Shown here in pieces: positions 21,201 to 27,946 of a stretch of DNA of 64,000 bases; position 1 is the stretch's first letter; the number at the start of each line of letters is the position of its first letter. The position numbers and the translations under genes are program-made. The DNA is from Branchipolynoe longqiensis (taxonomy: Eukaryota > Annelida > Polychaeta > Phyllodocida > Polynoidae), in contig CM059194.1 in the NCBI GenBank assembly GCA_030323885.1, positions 29,801,367 through 29,865,366 on the forward strand, in the 5' to 3' direction. Below the pieces are notes generated by a model that worked only from the letters and a program-made list of their open reading frames with translations, ran no database searches and had not been told where the DNA came from.

Positions 21201-21359
21201 TTTATGTAAAATGCGCTGGTTGGGCAGGTGTCCAGGCTAGGCTACAAACTACCTTAGTGCACATGCACTTACCTTGTCAAGGCATTCCTCTCCTTTGGCT
21301 TTGGGATCCAACTCTACTTCTAATACAACAGAATTCGGCTGTGTGACAAAGCACAACAT
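8805..21359 (-). CDS. MYLIP-like: MYLIP/IDOL-like E3 ubiquitin ligase, N-terminal part (3 exons)
   Basis: Exons 21273-21359, 16303-16493 and 8805-9215 join in phase (0, then 2) to give 229 residues plus two bases. The start [17 protein letters not shown], the F1 stretch [18 protein letters not shown] and [10 protein letters not shown], the F2 lobe, and the F3 start ([15 protein letters not shown]) follow vertebrate MYLIP from end to end. That family is a FERM-RING ligase that marks LDL-receptor family proteins and myosin regulatory light chain for degradation. All exon edges have GT/AG sites. The remaining F3 lobe and C-terminal RING are not found and probably lie left of the window. The introns are about 4.8 and 7.1 kb and transposon-filled. 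Another FERM protein is a weak alternative. Confidence 0.88.
9245..9430 (+). repeat. Ngaro element 1, repeat A1
   Basis: Starts AGGTAGTATATACGCG and ends CCGGCGCCCA. The partner A2 is at 11781-11966, same length. A1 lies 29 bp from the exon 3 splice acceptor of the MYLIP-like gene. Confidence 0.9.
9410..9898 (+). pseudogene. Ngaro element 1 reverse transcriptase (5' truncated, frameshifted)
   Basis: The frame carries DIRS/Ngaro-type RT motifs: [14 protein letters not shown] (motif A), [13 protein letters not shown], and [10 protein letters not shown] (the YxDD catalytic box). Upstream RT motifs are gone. A one-base shift near 9855-9862 moves the protein into the frame that continues [17 protein letters not shown], so the RT and RNase H ORFs were originally one. 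Confidence 0.85.
9859..10680 (+). CDS. Ngaro element 1 RT thumb and RNase H
   Basis: This 273-codon frame begins TRFLGIEID (RT tail) and continues into RNase [14 protein letters not shown] (first Asp), NVREMWAV (Glu), [13 protein letters not shown] (third Asp) and [12 protein letters not shown] (final Asp). It overlaps the recombinase ORF by 20 bases, as expected for adjacent pol-type and YR ORFs in this group. Confidence 0.85.
   Translation: MLSPSQCTRFLGIEIDAVRMKLFLPADKVEKLKSHLLSFVGRRKATRRDLERLGGRLAHCASVVKGGRSFCSRVYDAVRTLKRPYYQFRLNTAFREEIAWWLEFVDRFNGHARILGSHAECVSVYTDASSSGFGALHGSDWCVGAFDASASRDLESSVCDDAHINVREMWAVMAAAARWGEQWRDKSVVFVTDNMTVRAALASGRCRSKLIMEWVRQLFWISCEFNFEITSVYVPSDRNVICDALSRWSVGGDRVRVGLADSARVLCCGHLFA
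10661..11661 (+). pseudogene. Ngaro element 1 tyrosine recombinase, frameshifted
   Basis: The first frame (10661-11542) includes a catalytic Arg region ([13 protein letters not shown]), a VKRTKTIQF strand and the HSLRRGG box (H-x-x-R). A run of about 16 G at 11493-11508 then shifts the frame. The last part ([20 protein letters not shown], then a tyrosine in FSYI) is in another frame and ends at a stop at 11659-11661. One indel in the homopolymer accounts for the break. Confidence 0.85.
11687..11777 (+). repeat. Ngaro element 1, repeat B1
   Basis: A 91-bp block from GGCGGTTATGCCAGCC to CTTAGCGGGTC. The same block recurs at 12033-12123 with no difference that I can see. Confidence 0.9.
11781..12123 (+). 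repeat. Ngaro element 1, repeats A2 and B2
   Basis: A2 is 11781-11966 and B2 is 12033-12123, separated by a 66-bp spacer. Only three bases separate B1 from A2, giving the compact B1-A2-B2 tail used by Ngaro elements in replication. Confidence 0.9.
12268..12330 (-). repeat. SINE tail fragments
   Basis: Two short pieces of the SINE 3' end lie side by side (cgtcctagcaacatctaagg, then ggttggttgttgaagtttta). Confidence 0.5.
12455..12905. repeat. decayed relative of Harbinger-like MITE internal region
   Basis: Contains gattatgcccaaatctattg, ttcattaaattaaccctaaa and CGCCGCCGCCGCATCGACG blocks. These also occur inside the Harbinger-like MITEs and at 55790-56510. No clear ends remain. Confidence 0.55.
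13022..13345 (-). repeat. tRNA-derived SINE, full length
   Basis: Minus-orientation SINE from ggccctggcaacatatcagg to the head ending gctctaccgattcagccacc. A short GATA microsatellite follows at 13355. Confidence 0.8.
13346..14790. other. no gene seen; short mollusc-like repeat end
   Basis: No exon is recognised. At 13741-13800 a gattgattgattgg run leads into ggttgctttacgccgt, which resembles the 3' end of repeats I associate with vetigastropod genomes (weak, from memory). The rest is AT-rich and unassigned. Confidence 0.35.
14805..15052. repeat. tandem repeat with palindromic unit (about 32 bp)
   Basis: About eight head-to-tail units contain cataactcagaaacacgg followed by its near complement tctgggttatg. 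Each unit can therefore form a hairpin and the array a series of cruciforms. The strand symmetry also gives long nonsense ORFs on both strands. Confidence 0.85.
15053..16200. other. no gene seen; G run
   Basis: A run of about 19 G lies at 15270-15288, and a C/T-rich run at 15450-15469. Otherwise unassigned MYLIP intron 2 sequence. Confidence 0.45.
16203..16260 (-). repeat. SINE tail fragment beside MYLIP-like exon 2
   Basis: ggttggttggtggagtttta followed by cgtcctggcaacatccaaag, a 3' piece of the main SINE about 40 bp downstream (gene strand) of the exon 2 donor. Confidence 0.6.
16303..16493 (-). CDS. MYLIP-like: MYLIP-like exon 2 (FERM F1 lobe)
   Basis: A 191-bp exon between a CTTTCAG acceptor and a GTAAGA donor. 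It covers residues 30-93: [33 protein letters not shown], then [10 protein letters not shown] and YLLQETA. The ubiquitin-like F1 lobe of FERM proteins has this order, and the residues track vertebrate MYLIP closely. It ends in phase 2 (AG), completed as arginine by exon 3. Confidence 0.92.
16745..17150 (-). pseudogene. LINE 3' fragment (RT ORF C-terminus)
   Basis: On the minus strand the frame reads [56 protein letters not shown] and [13 protein letters not shown] before a stop at 16745-16747. The [16 protein letters not shown]...FK..LD..W block is the usual C-terminal tail of CR1/L2/RTE-like LINE polyproteins. The 5' part is missing, so this is a truncated insertion within MYLIP intron 1. 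Confidence 0.8.
17151..17924. other. no gene seen
   Basis: An open frame at 17558-17920 (120 codons, plus) lacks any recognisable motif and sits in the gene's intron on the opposite strand. I do not call it. Confidence 0.35.
17925..18345 (+). mobile_element. probable TIR element of the ACGT-rich group
   Basis: Begins agccctggtcacatacgtc and is filled with ctacgttac/gtacg words, as in the next element. The right end is unclear because the 18360 element follows immediately. Confidence 0.4.
18360..19165 (+). mobile_element. TIR element, CACACTACGAC group, 806 bp
   Basis: Ends are GGCCCTGTCACACTACGAC at the left and the near complement TTGTAGTGTGACAGGCC at the right. The body is a loose mosaic of acgtaa, taacgt, cgacgt and gacgtc words with no ORF of interest. 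The same ends recur in the cluster at 45281-47034. Confidence 0.7.
19166..21272. other. MYLIP intron 1 sequence, no exon seen
   Basis: Nothing coding is recognised. A stretch at 19555-19640 (gggctgcagaacgaatgcac, then gagtttgcca) resembles the unit of the 49.7-50.3 kb triplication and may be a diverged copy. Confidence 0.4.
21273..21359 (-). CDS. MYLIP-like: MYLIP-like exon 1 (start codon exon)
   Basis: Minus-strand ATG at 21357-21359 opens 29 codons, [19 protein letters not shown] then [10 protein letters not shown]. They end at a strong GTAAGT donor (ACTTAC on the plus strand at 21267-21272). The length and the ECL(D/N) ending match the first coding exon expected for MYLIP, and the splice to exon 2 gives the natural DKVCQQLG join. 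It is too short for ordinary ORF scanning. Confidence 0.9.
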
Positions 21360-21524
21360 GTTTGCAAATCATGGGGTAACTGAATAAGTAGTTTCAAGTC
21401 TGTGAACGTTCAGTTGGCTGCTGGAAGCACTGTGTAGCATGGTGTACTCCCAGTTGATTCTAGGCGTGTGCTTGTAATACAAAGCGCTCCATGTCCACGA
21501 GAAATGGTGAAAATATATCAGTTG

Positions 21525-21560
21525 TTGATCACGTGGATGACGTCAAGCTCAACCAATCAG
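21525..21560 (-). promoter_or_regulatory. candidate MYLIP-like promoter: E-box, CRE and CCAAT box
   Basis: Within 30 bp there are CACGTG (21530-21535), the perfect CRE palindrome TGACGTCA (21538-21545) and CCAAT (21553-21557). They lie about 170-200 bp upstream of the start codon. Close spacing of three classic animal promoter motifs is unlikely by chance but untested. No TATA box is placed with confidence. Confidence 0.5.
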
Positions 21561-22614
21561 AAAGCAGTATTTTACATGTGACCTAGATTCTGTGCAGTCC
21601 TGCAAAAGTGGGTCCGTGCTGACCTATTTACATGTTCCCAATCGCTGAACTGTTTGTTTACGTTCGAAAATGCTTGACAGTTGTCGTATTCATTATTGTA
21701 GATAACGCTCTGTTGTTGCTATTAATTCAAAATTGTCTTATATTGATATACAGAGCTAATGGCGGTTTGACATACTAGTTATACGCCGGAATAAACACCA
21801 TCAGTTGGCGTTCTTTCCTTGCGTATACTGGGCCAGGACACGTGCATACATTTATTTGACATACCCACATCTGATTGGTCAGCATATAGTAAATTTAACA
21901 TAATTGGGTCAATGGGACTAAAATAGCTTGGCTGTGTAACAACAGGGCTCCGCGCAGTGCCGGTGTGTGCACAGTCTATAAATGATTTCTACCACCAACC
22001 CACCACCCCTGGTGGGAATGGAGAGTACTAGCGTGACGGGAGAGCCTCTAATGTTGTGTGTGTGTGGGGGGGGGGGGGGGGGGGGGGGCGGGTGGTGCTA
22101 CGCAATGACCACCAAAATTAACAAACAGAATTAAACCAAAAATGATAGTGTATTTACAATTTGTTGCATTATTTAAGAGTGCTTCATATATCGACAAGGC
22201 TAGATTTATATCTCGAGTACATGTTTAATTTGATGGTAAGTTTTTTCTTATTTTATTCATGTTTTCATTTTTCTTTAGTTTTATTTGTTGGGGTAATTAC
22301 ATCCTGGTAACAACATGGGTGTAGGTACCCCCCCCCCCCTCCAAAAAAGCGTGCAGATATATTCCATGCTGTGCAGCTGTATTTAAAAACCGGATAAGTA
22401 TAAGCTGTAGCTTCTCGACCGTGGATGTCTACTAGTACTAAGTACACAATGAGGGGTCTGTCAAAATCCATTCGTCAGGTGGCAACACTTCCACTTAGGT
22501 CCCAAATTTAATGCTTCACGAGCAAGAGTAGTGTTGTATGCTTACGAGCATTTTGCAGTGTCTTGCTGTTTTTTGGTTCCTGTTTTTTTTTGTTTAACAA
22601 CAAATATTTGTTGA
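21561..22614. other. upstream region with long G run, no gene seen
   Basis: A GTGTGT..G run fills about 22055-22089 and a C-run lies at 22329-22338. A short SINE trace (tacatcctggtaacaaca) lies near 22300. Nothing coding was found. Confidence 0.4.
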
Positions 22615-22974
22615 TTAAAGCTGCATAGTCCGATGAAATCATCAAATTTTCAAAACCAAAACAAGGATCTAAATTCGATTCTACATATCTAGCATATGAT
22701 GCACTTATTAAGCATTTGTCACCACACAGAAGGGAATAGTGAGGCAATTGAATAGATCATGTTTCTGCAGAATGCTATGGTGTCAGAGTTTTGGCAAGCT
22801 TGCCAAAATTAATTTGGCATGGTTGCACTTCAAATATCTCAAAAGTTAGCCACTTAAAATAAAAGTTACTTCAAGCTAAAGTAAGGTACATTATAACGAT
22901 CAACCTAATGTATTTATCTCAGAAAATTTCTGAAACTCAAAACCATTGGACTAGGCAACTTTAAGCGCAAGGAA
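22615..22974 (-). mobile_element. MITE family P, full length
   Basis: Ends TTAAAGCTGCATAGTCCGA and its near complement ggactaggcaactttaa bound 360 bp. The internal blocks (ggcaagcttgccaaaatta, ttcaagctaaagtaagg, gagataaat-like) are shared with copies at 25014, 32820, 34611, 35698 and 41936. No coding capacity. Confidence 0.8.
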
Positions 22975-22979
22975 ATTTC

Positions 22980-23125
22980 AATCAATGACAATTGGTCTTC
23001 CTCATTTCATTGCTCCTTGCCCTATCATAGTAATGCTAAGCGCTGGGCTAGATAGTGACAATTGTACAAAAATTAAGTCATTGGTTTGGCACAACTAGGG
23101 TTTGAACCCCACTGGTTCGAGTCCC
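22980..23125 (-). repeat. SINE head fragment
   Basis: ccttgccctatcatagtaat, gctaagcgctgggctagata, then gtcattggtttggcacaact and gtttgaacccc: the body and head of the main SINE, with the tail missing. Confidence 0.6.
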
Positions 23126-24317
23126 ATGACCGACCACAAGGGAAGTGGACATTGGTTGAGCTGTTCTGCACAAAGGGTAGAGGTGTAAATATAATTCAAC
23201 AAAACTTAAAATAATATCAGGTCCAAGATATTTCCATTTATTCCCTGTGTATGTATATATATATCCAAGTGCATTGCCTGTGCGCATGTAATTGTAAGTA
23301 TTAACCGACTTATGGATGTAAATCATTTAAAAGACTTACGTGACAATTCCGGGGGAGTAATCTGGTAATATTGGTCTGCACTGACCTCTCAGGCAAGGAG
23401 CCACATAGACAGGTGGGCATGGATATGGTCATGACATCAGGGAGTCTAGGTGGTGTAATATTTAGCACACTAGTCCAGAATGCAAGAGATGTGTGTTCTA
23501 TTCCTGCTCTAGGCACATTATTTCCCATGTTCACCACCCCACGACATTCAGGATATAAATAAATATAACATTTTCAAACAGCCCAGGTAAAAATGTAAAA
23601 TTTAAGACCTAAATGCACTGGGATTGGTCCCACTGCTTCACTGGTCACAGATGTTCCAGTGTATTATTAACAACCCCACCCCAACAACATAATTCATAAA
23701 CTCACATAACTAGCTACATTAGAGTTACACTAGAATTTTCCAAACAAACCAACATTTATATACCGCTTGCCTAACTGCAACTGAACACTCAAACTTAGTA
23801 CAAATTTACCAACTGAATACAGAAGATAACTTCTGCTTACATTCTAAATACTATGTAAATACTCACATTGATCTGACTAATATTGATCTGGTTATATGAC
23901 ACTACTGTACCATATTGTTATGGAACTTTTGGGTTTCAGAATTTCATTGTGTTACATGGTGCAAATTGTCTGTTCAACAGGTATTGTACACCTTATTCTA
24001 TATACCTTTTGTGTAAATAACCCTGAATTGAAAAATGGCTGGAAGACCAGTGCTTCGGCACTGACAAAAGACTTATTCAGTAGAATAAACATATTTACCC
24101 AAAAAAATAAAAAAATAAAAAATAAATTAAAAGATTGAGCCTATCTGTAGCTCAATAGTCTGGCCAATTAAAACAATATATGTTCATGGTAATTTACTAA
24201 AAGAAATTAAAGTATATGTGACTCCATTGCTTGGTCAACAAATAAACACACCAAAAAGCATATATGCGCTGTAATTTAGTCAAATCTGGCAGTAATATTA
24301 TTTTTACTGGCATCTAC
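23126..24317. other. no gene seen
   Basis: AT-rich and unassigned. No splice-bounded open frame or clear repeat. Confidence 0.4.
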
Positions 24318-24329
24318 ATATTCCTAACC

Positions 24330-24647
24330 AGACCGGGCGTGGTGGCCGAATCGGTAGAGCACAGGCCTCGCATGCGGAAGATCGGGAGTTCGCGAGTTCG
24401 GTTCCCGGTCGAGTCAAACCAATGACTTAAAAATTGATACTTTTCGCTTCCTAGCCTGGTGCTCGGCATTATTAGGGTAGGGCAAGGGCTGGTTAGCTCG
24501 GTGTCAGGATAATGTGACTGAGTGGGATATTTGGTCATGGGGCAGCACTATAAAATCGGCATGAGTGCGTACGGTCACAAGTCGGTACACATCCTGATAT
24601 GACCATAGATGTTGCTGGGACGTAAAACAACAACAAACAAACAAACA
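24330..24647 (+). mobile_element. tRNA-derived SINE, full length, with 12-bp target duplication
   Basis: The 318-bp element has the clearest head in the window: TGGCCGAATCGGTAGAGC (A-box region) and GAGTTCGGTTCCCGG (B-box region), then the conserved body and AACAACAACAAACAAACAAA tail. The target-site duplication ATATTCCTAACC flanks it exactly (24318-24329 and 24648-24659). That identifies target-primed insertion by a partner LINE. Confidence 0.93.
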
Positions 24648-24659
24648 ATATTCCTAACC

Positions 24660-25013
24660 CAGATACTAATACCATCGATTGTGGTTACTAGTTCCTTCAT
24701 CTGCCAACCAGCCAATGCGCATGTGCAGGACATTTCTGATGTAAACAAAAGCAATTAAGTGCAGCAGAGCTATTTATAGATATGTACACACTTTATTCTC
24801 TCTCGTACAGTTATAAATGGGTATTGTCGTGTTTGAAGTAAATGCAGTGCTTGCTCTCTGAAAGCTTTGCTGCGCACATCACCGTTTGATTAATGTTCAA
24901 GTCGTGCACAGTGCAACAGGTCTGGGCTTGTGCACTACTTCGGCTTGGGTCGGAGGGGTTAGTGAGCCAGACCGCCGAGGTGGCGCCACCTGTTCGGTTT
25001 GCTATTATTATTA
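24660..25013. other. no gene seen
   Basis: Unassigned sequence between the SINE and a MITE P fragment. Confidence 0.35.
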
Positions 25014-25250
25014 AAGTATGCATCGTAGTCCGATGGTTTTGAGTTTCGGTCATTTTCTGAGATAAATACATCAGGTTGGTTGTTGTAATTCTAACTATGT
25101 TTTAAAATGACTGACTTCGGAGATATTTAAAGTGTTAACATGCAAAGATAATGTTGGCATGCTTGTCAAAACTCTGATCCCATCGGCTTCAGCGGGAACA
25201 TGTTTGATGAAACTCTATGTAGCAACAAATACTTAATAATTGCACCAGTA
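25014..25250 (+). repeat. MITE family P, 5' fragment
   Basis: tgcatcgtagtccgatggtt, ttctgagataaatacatcag, ttggcatgcttgtcaaaact: the left two thirds of family P, diverged, with the right TIR missing. Confidence 0.7.
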
Positions 25251-25284
25251 TACTTTGGATCGGTAGGTTCAGTACTGTGATATA

Positions 25285-25843
25285 AGCCGTGTTTACACGG
25301 GCAATGTAAATCGATTCGTAGAAATCGATTTGCCTAGTTCGACGCACATTTCGCGTGTGAACGGGCATCTGAGTCGAATTAGGGCTGAATCGATTTCTGT
25401 GATCCACATACTGTAAACCGCTTCTGAAGGTCGATTACGTGAGGCGATTTCTGTGAATCGATTTATTTTGTCCGTGTGGACGCGCTGAGGCGGATTAAGC
25501 ACCTCACACGCATGCGCAGTCGATACCTTAGTGTGTTTACTTTCCGGTCGATCAAAAGCGCATATTATATAATTTAGTCTATTAAACCGCTAGCTATGCA
25601 CAGATATTTTTTTCATCATTTATTTTTAGGGTTTCACTGCCCAGCAGAAGTTTTGACCGTTCCAAACCAATACGATTCATTAAATACATATCTAGGTCGA
25701 ATCCACTCTCTCGTGGTGGCGCTGGTCAGACTGGACTTGCTCATGCGCGGATATCGACTTCCGGCCCAAGTAGTGCTCGTGTGAACGGGCGGCTAATTCG
25801 ACTCACCTGATTCGCTTCACATTTTGTCCGTGTGACCACGGCT
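25285..25843 (+). mobile_element. Harbinger-like MITE (family H), copy 2
   Basis: 559 bp with AGCCGTGTTTACACGGGC at the left and a decayed complement (gtccgtgtgaccacggct) at the right. The 3-bp direct flank ATA on both sides (25282-25284, 25844-25846) fits the short duplications of PIF/Harbinger elements. Confidence 0.8.
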
Positions 25844-25925
25844 ATAAACAAATGTAATGCCCTTTGGGGGACTGTTCAACTTTAAAATTGCCTGCTCAGT
25901 TGGTTTTGAATTGGGCTTGCTGGCC

Positions 25926-26390
25926 GGTGTGGCGGTTTCAGCGTGTTCCTGTGCTCAGACGTGTACCTCGCTTCTGCGCATGCGTCAGAATCTAATAAAC
26001 ATGGCCGTAATCGATTAACACTACCCGGGCGACTCGGGTCATCCCAGTCGTCAGAATTTCAAATAGAACACGGCGAGTGGAGTCGACAAATACACGTGCC
26101 GTGTGCCAAAAAAGAATAACTTAGATTAATTAAATGGAAATATAGGTAAACTAGGCCATCATAAAATACTTTAAATCCTATTTTGCTGTATTTTTTATCG
26201 GCTATTAAAGAAAAAAAAAAAATTGTCCACCCAAGCGCGGAGAAGCGTATTCGATTATTCGACCCGAGTTTGTAGGATGTGCGCATGCGCCAATAAGTGT
26301 CTCGGGTGATCCGAGTTGATGCGAAATCCGCGCATGCGCAGAAGCAACGGGACACGTCTGAGCACGGGAACACGCTGAAACCGCCACACC
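25926..26390 (-). mobile_element. MITE family A, copy 2 (inside a TIR)
   Basis: 465 bp, inverted relative to the copy at 1926-2389, with clean GGTGTGGCGG / CCGCCACACC ends. The flanks suggest a 4-bp GGCC duplication: the interrupted TIR reads ggcc on the left and ggccga on the right, whereas the intact TIR has a single ggcc. Confidence 0.85.
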
Positions 26391-26421
26391 GGCCGAGATA
26401 ACGCTAGGTGGCGCTGGTTAT

Positions 26422-26620
26422 CGATCCGGACAGAAGGAAGCCCGAGGCGGGTGTGGGAGTAAAGGAAGGGTTTATTGGATAAAACAGGTAGACAATCAGT
26501 TTGAGTCAATGGGTAATTATATAAGGAGTGCAAATGTTCTTGGGCAGGTCAGTCGACCTCGTCCACGTCCGCAGAGGGGCCCGGAGGGGCCTGTGAGGAG
26601 GTAGGCCCGGGAGCCGACCC
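26422..26620 (-). repeat. Ngaro element 2, repeat B2
   Basis: 199-bp block from cgatccggacagaagg to ggagccgaccc, matching B1 at 26788-26986 with two substitutions seen. It sits next to the interrupted TIR of the host element. Confidence 0.9.
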
Positions 26621-26657
26621 CCACGCAGTGGCTGAAAAAGAGGGTGGGTGGGCGAGG

Positions 26658-26788
26658 TAAATCCATCGAGGTGAGGATAGAGGCCCGAATGCAGGTCAGG
26701 GGGAAGGGCGGGAAGGAGGAGGGCGGAGGTCTGGTAGGGGGCGCCTCGGGCTTCCCGCCGGATCAACCACAATTCGGAATTATGAGCC
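26658..26788 (-). repeat. Ngaro element 2, repeat A2
   Basis: 131-bp block (taaatccatcgaggtgagg to attatgagcc) matching A1 at 31860-31990. The complement of its first bases carries the ATG context used by the gag-like ORF in A1. Confidence 0.9.
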
Positions 26789-26986
26789 GATCCGGACAGA
26801 AGGAAGCCCGAGGCGGATGTGGGAGTAAAGGAAGGGTTTATTGGATAAAACAGGTAGACAATCAGTGTGAGTCAATGGGTAATTATATAAGGAGTGCAAA
26901 TGTTCTTGGGCAGGTCAGTCGACCTCGTCCACGTCCGCAGAGGGGCCCGGAGGGGCCTGTGAGGAGGTAGGCCCGGGAGCCGACCC
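26788..26986 (-). repeat. Ngaro element 2, repeat B1
   Basis: First copy of the B repeat, directly joined to A2. The recombinase ORF runs into it: its last codons (PGPSADVDEVD) are encoded within B1. Confidence 0.9.
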
Positions 26987-27908
26987 AAAACACAAGGCCA
27001 AGGCTCTCGGGGCGGCCGACGTCACCTGGCGGGGCACATACGTGTGCACCGCGTCGGACTCCCAGGTCCCCTGGGCCATAATGGCGGAGAGGTCCATGCC
27101 CCTCGACGCACACGCCTGGGCGGCGCCTCGGCGGAGGCCGTGCAGGGTGAATTCCTCGGCTCGGGGCACGAGGGCCGCGCCCAGGGCGGCGCGGTGGAGG
27201 GGGGTGACGTCCCGAGGCGTGAGGGGGACGCCGGCGCGGGCGAGGAAAGCCGGGGCGGCCCCGGACGCAGGCACCAGGTCGAGGGCGCGCCGCCAAGCAC
27301 GGACCGGGCAAAGCGGTGATCCGGCGAGGGCAGGCACGAAGATCGAGACGGCCTGCGCCGGGGACCGGATGGTCTTGGAGGAGGTGACCCGGAGGCGCAA
27401 GCCCCCGGGAACCGGCTGGACGTCATCCCTGCGCAGTGTGTGAGGCCCCCCCCACGGGGCGTGGGAGGGGGAGAGGATGTTCGACTGCCTCAGGAAACTG
27501 AAGTAGGCGATGATGATCGCGGCCCAAGGGGCAACCCCGAGGTGCCCTTGGGCGCGCATGTGTCTGTAGACGAGTGGAAGCATCTCGGGGGTGACGGGCG
27601 GGGCTCGACGGGTTGGAGCCGCGAAGAGCCGTTCGCCGCCCCGCTTCACCCGCGAGGCAAAGGGGGCGTCGAAGGGGGCGACGTCGCCCCCCGCCTCCCG
27701 GACCCAGGAGCGCGCCCCGGATAGGGCGTTGGCGACAGAGGCCGGGGAAGGCAGGAGGCGGTGCAGGTGGGCGATGAACTGCCCCACGTCGTAGGGGGCG
27801 GGGGCCAGGTGGTCGACTCCCAGCTCGACGGCGAACTGCAGGTAGCGCCTGGCGTGTCGATCCCGGTTACGCCAGGTCCCGGGGGCGAGGGTTGCGGTGG
27901 AGCGTCAT
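26915..27908 (-). CDS. Ngaro element 2 tyrosine recombinase
   Basis: The frame is open from just after a TGA near 27908 and ends at 26915. The listed Met-type start at 27787 is a GTG, and the N-terminal LQFAVELGVDHLAPAPYDVG upstream is clearly part of the protein, so the true start is non-AUG, spliced or lost. Catalytic signature residues are visible: Arg in FSFLRQSN, the HGLRRG box (H-x-x-R), Trp in GTWESD and Tyr in VHTYV. It integrates the circular DNA copy in place of a DDE integrase. A tctaatctttgcag acceptor-like tract lies just upstream near 27940. Confidence 0.88.
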
Positions 27909-27946
27909 GAGGTGCTCGTGGGCGCACGCGCCGTACTCTGCAAAGA

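Noticed and set aside
24333..24412. tRNA-like sequence with A and B boxes
   Set aside because: It is the head of a SINE with a body, tail and target duplication. I did not see a folding cloverleaf tRNA gene here or in other copies.
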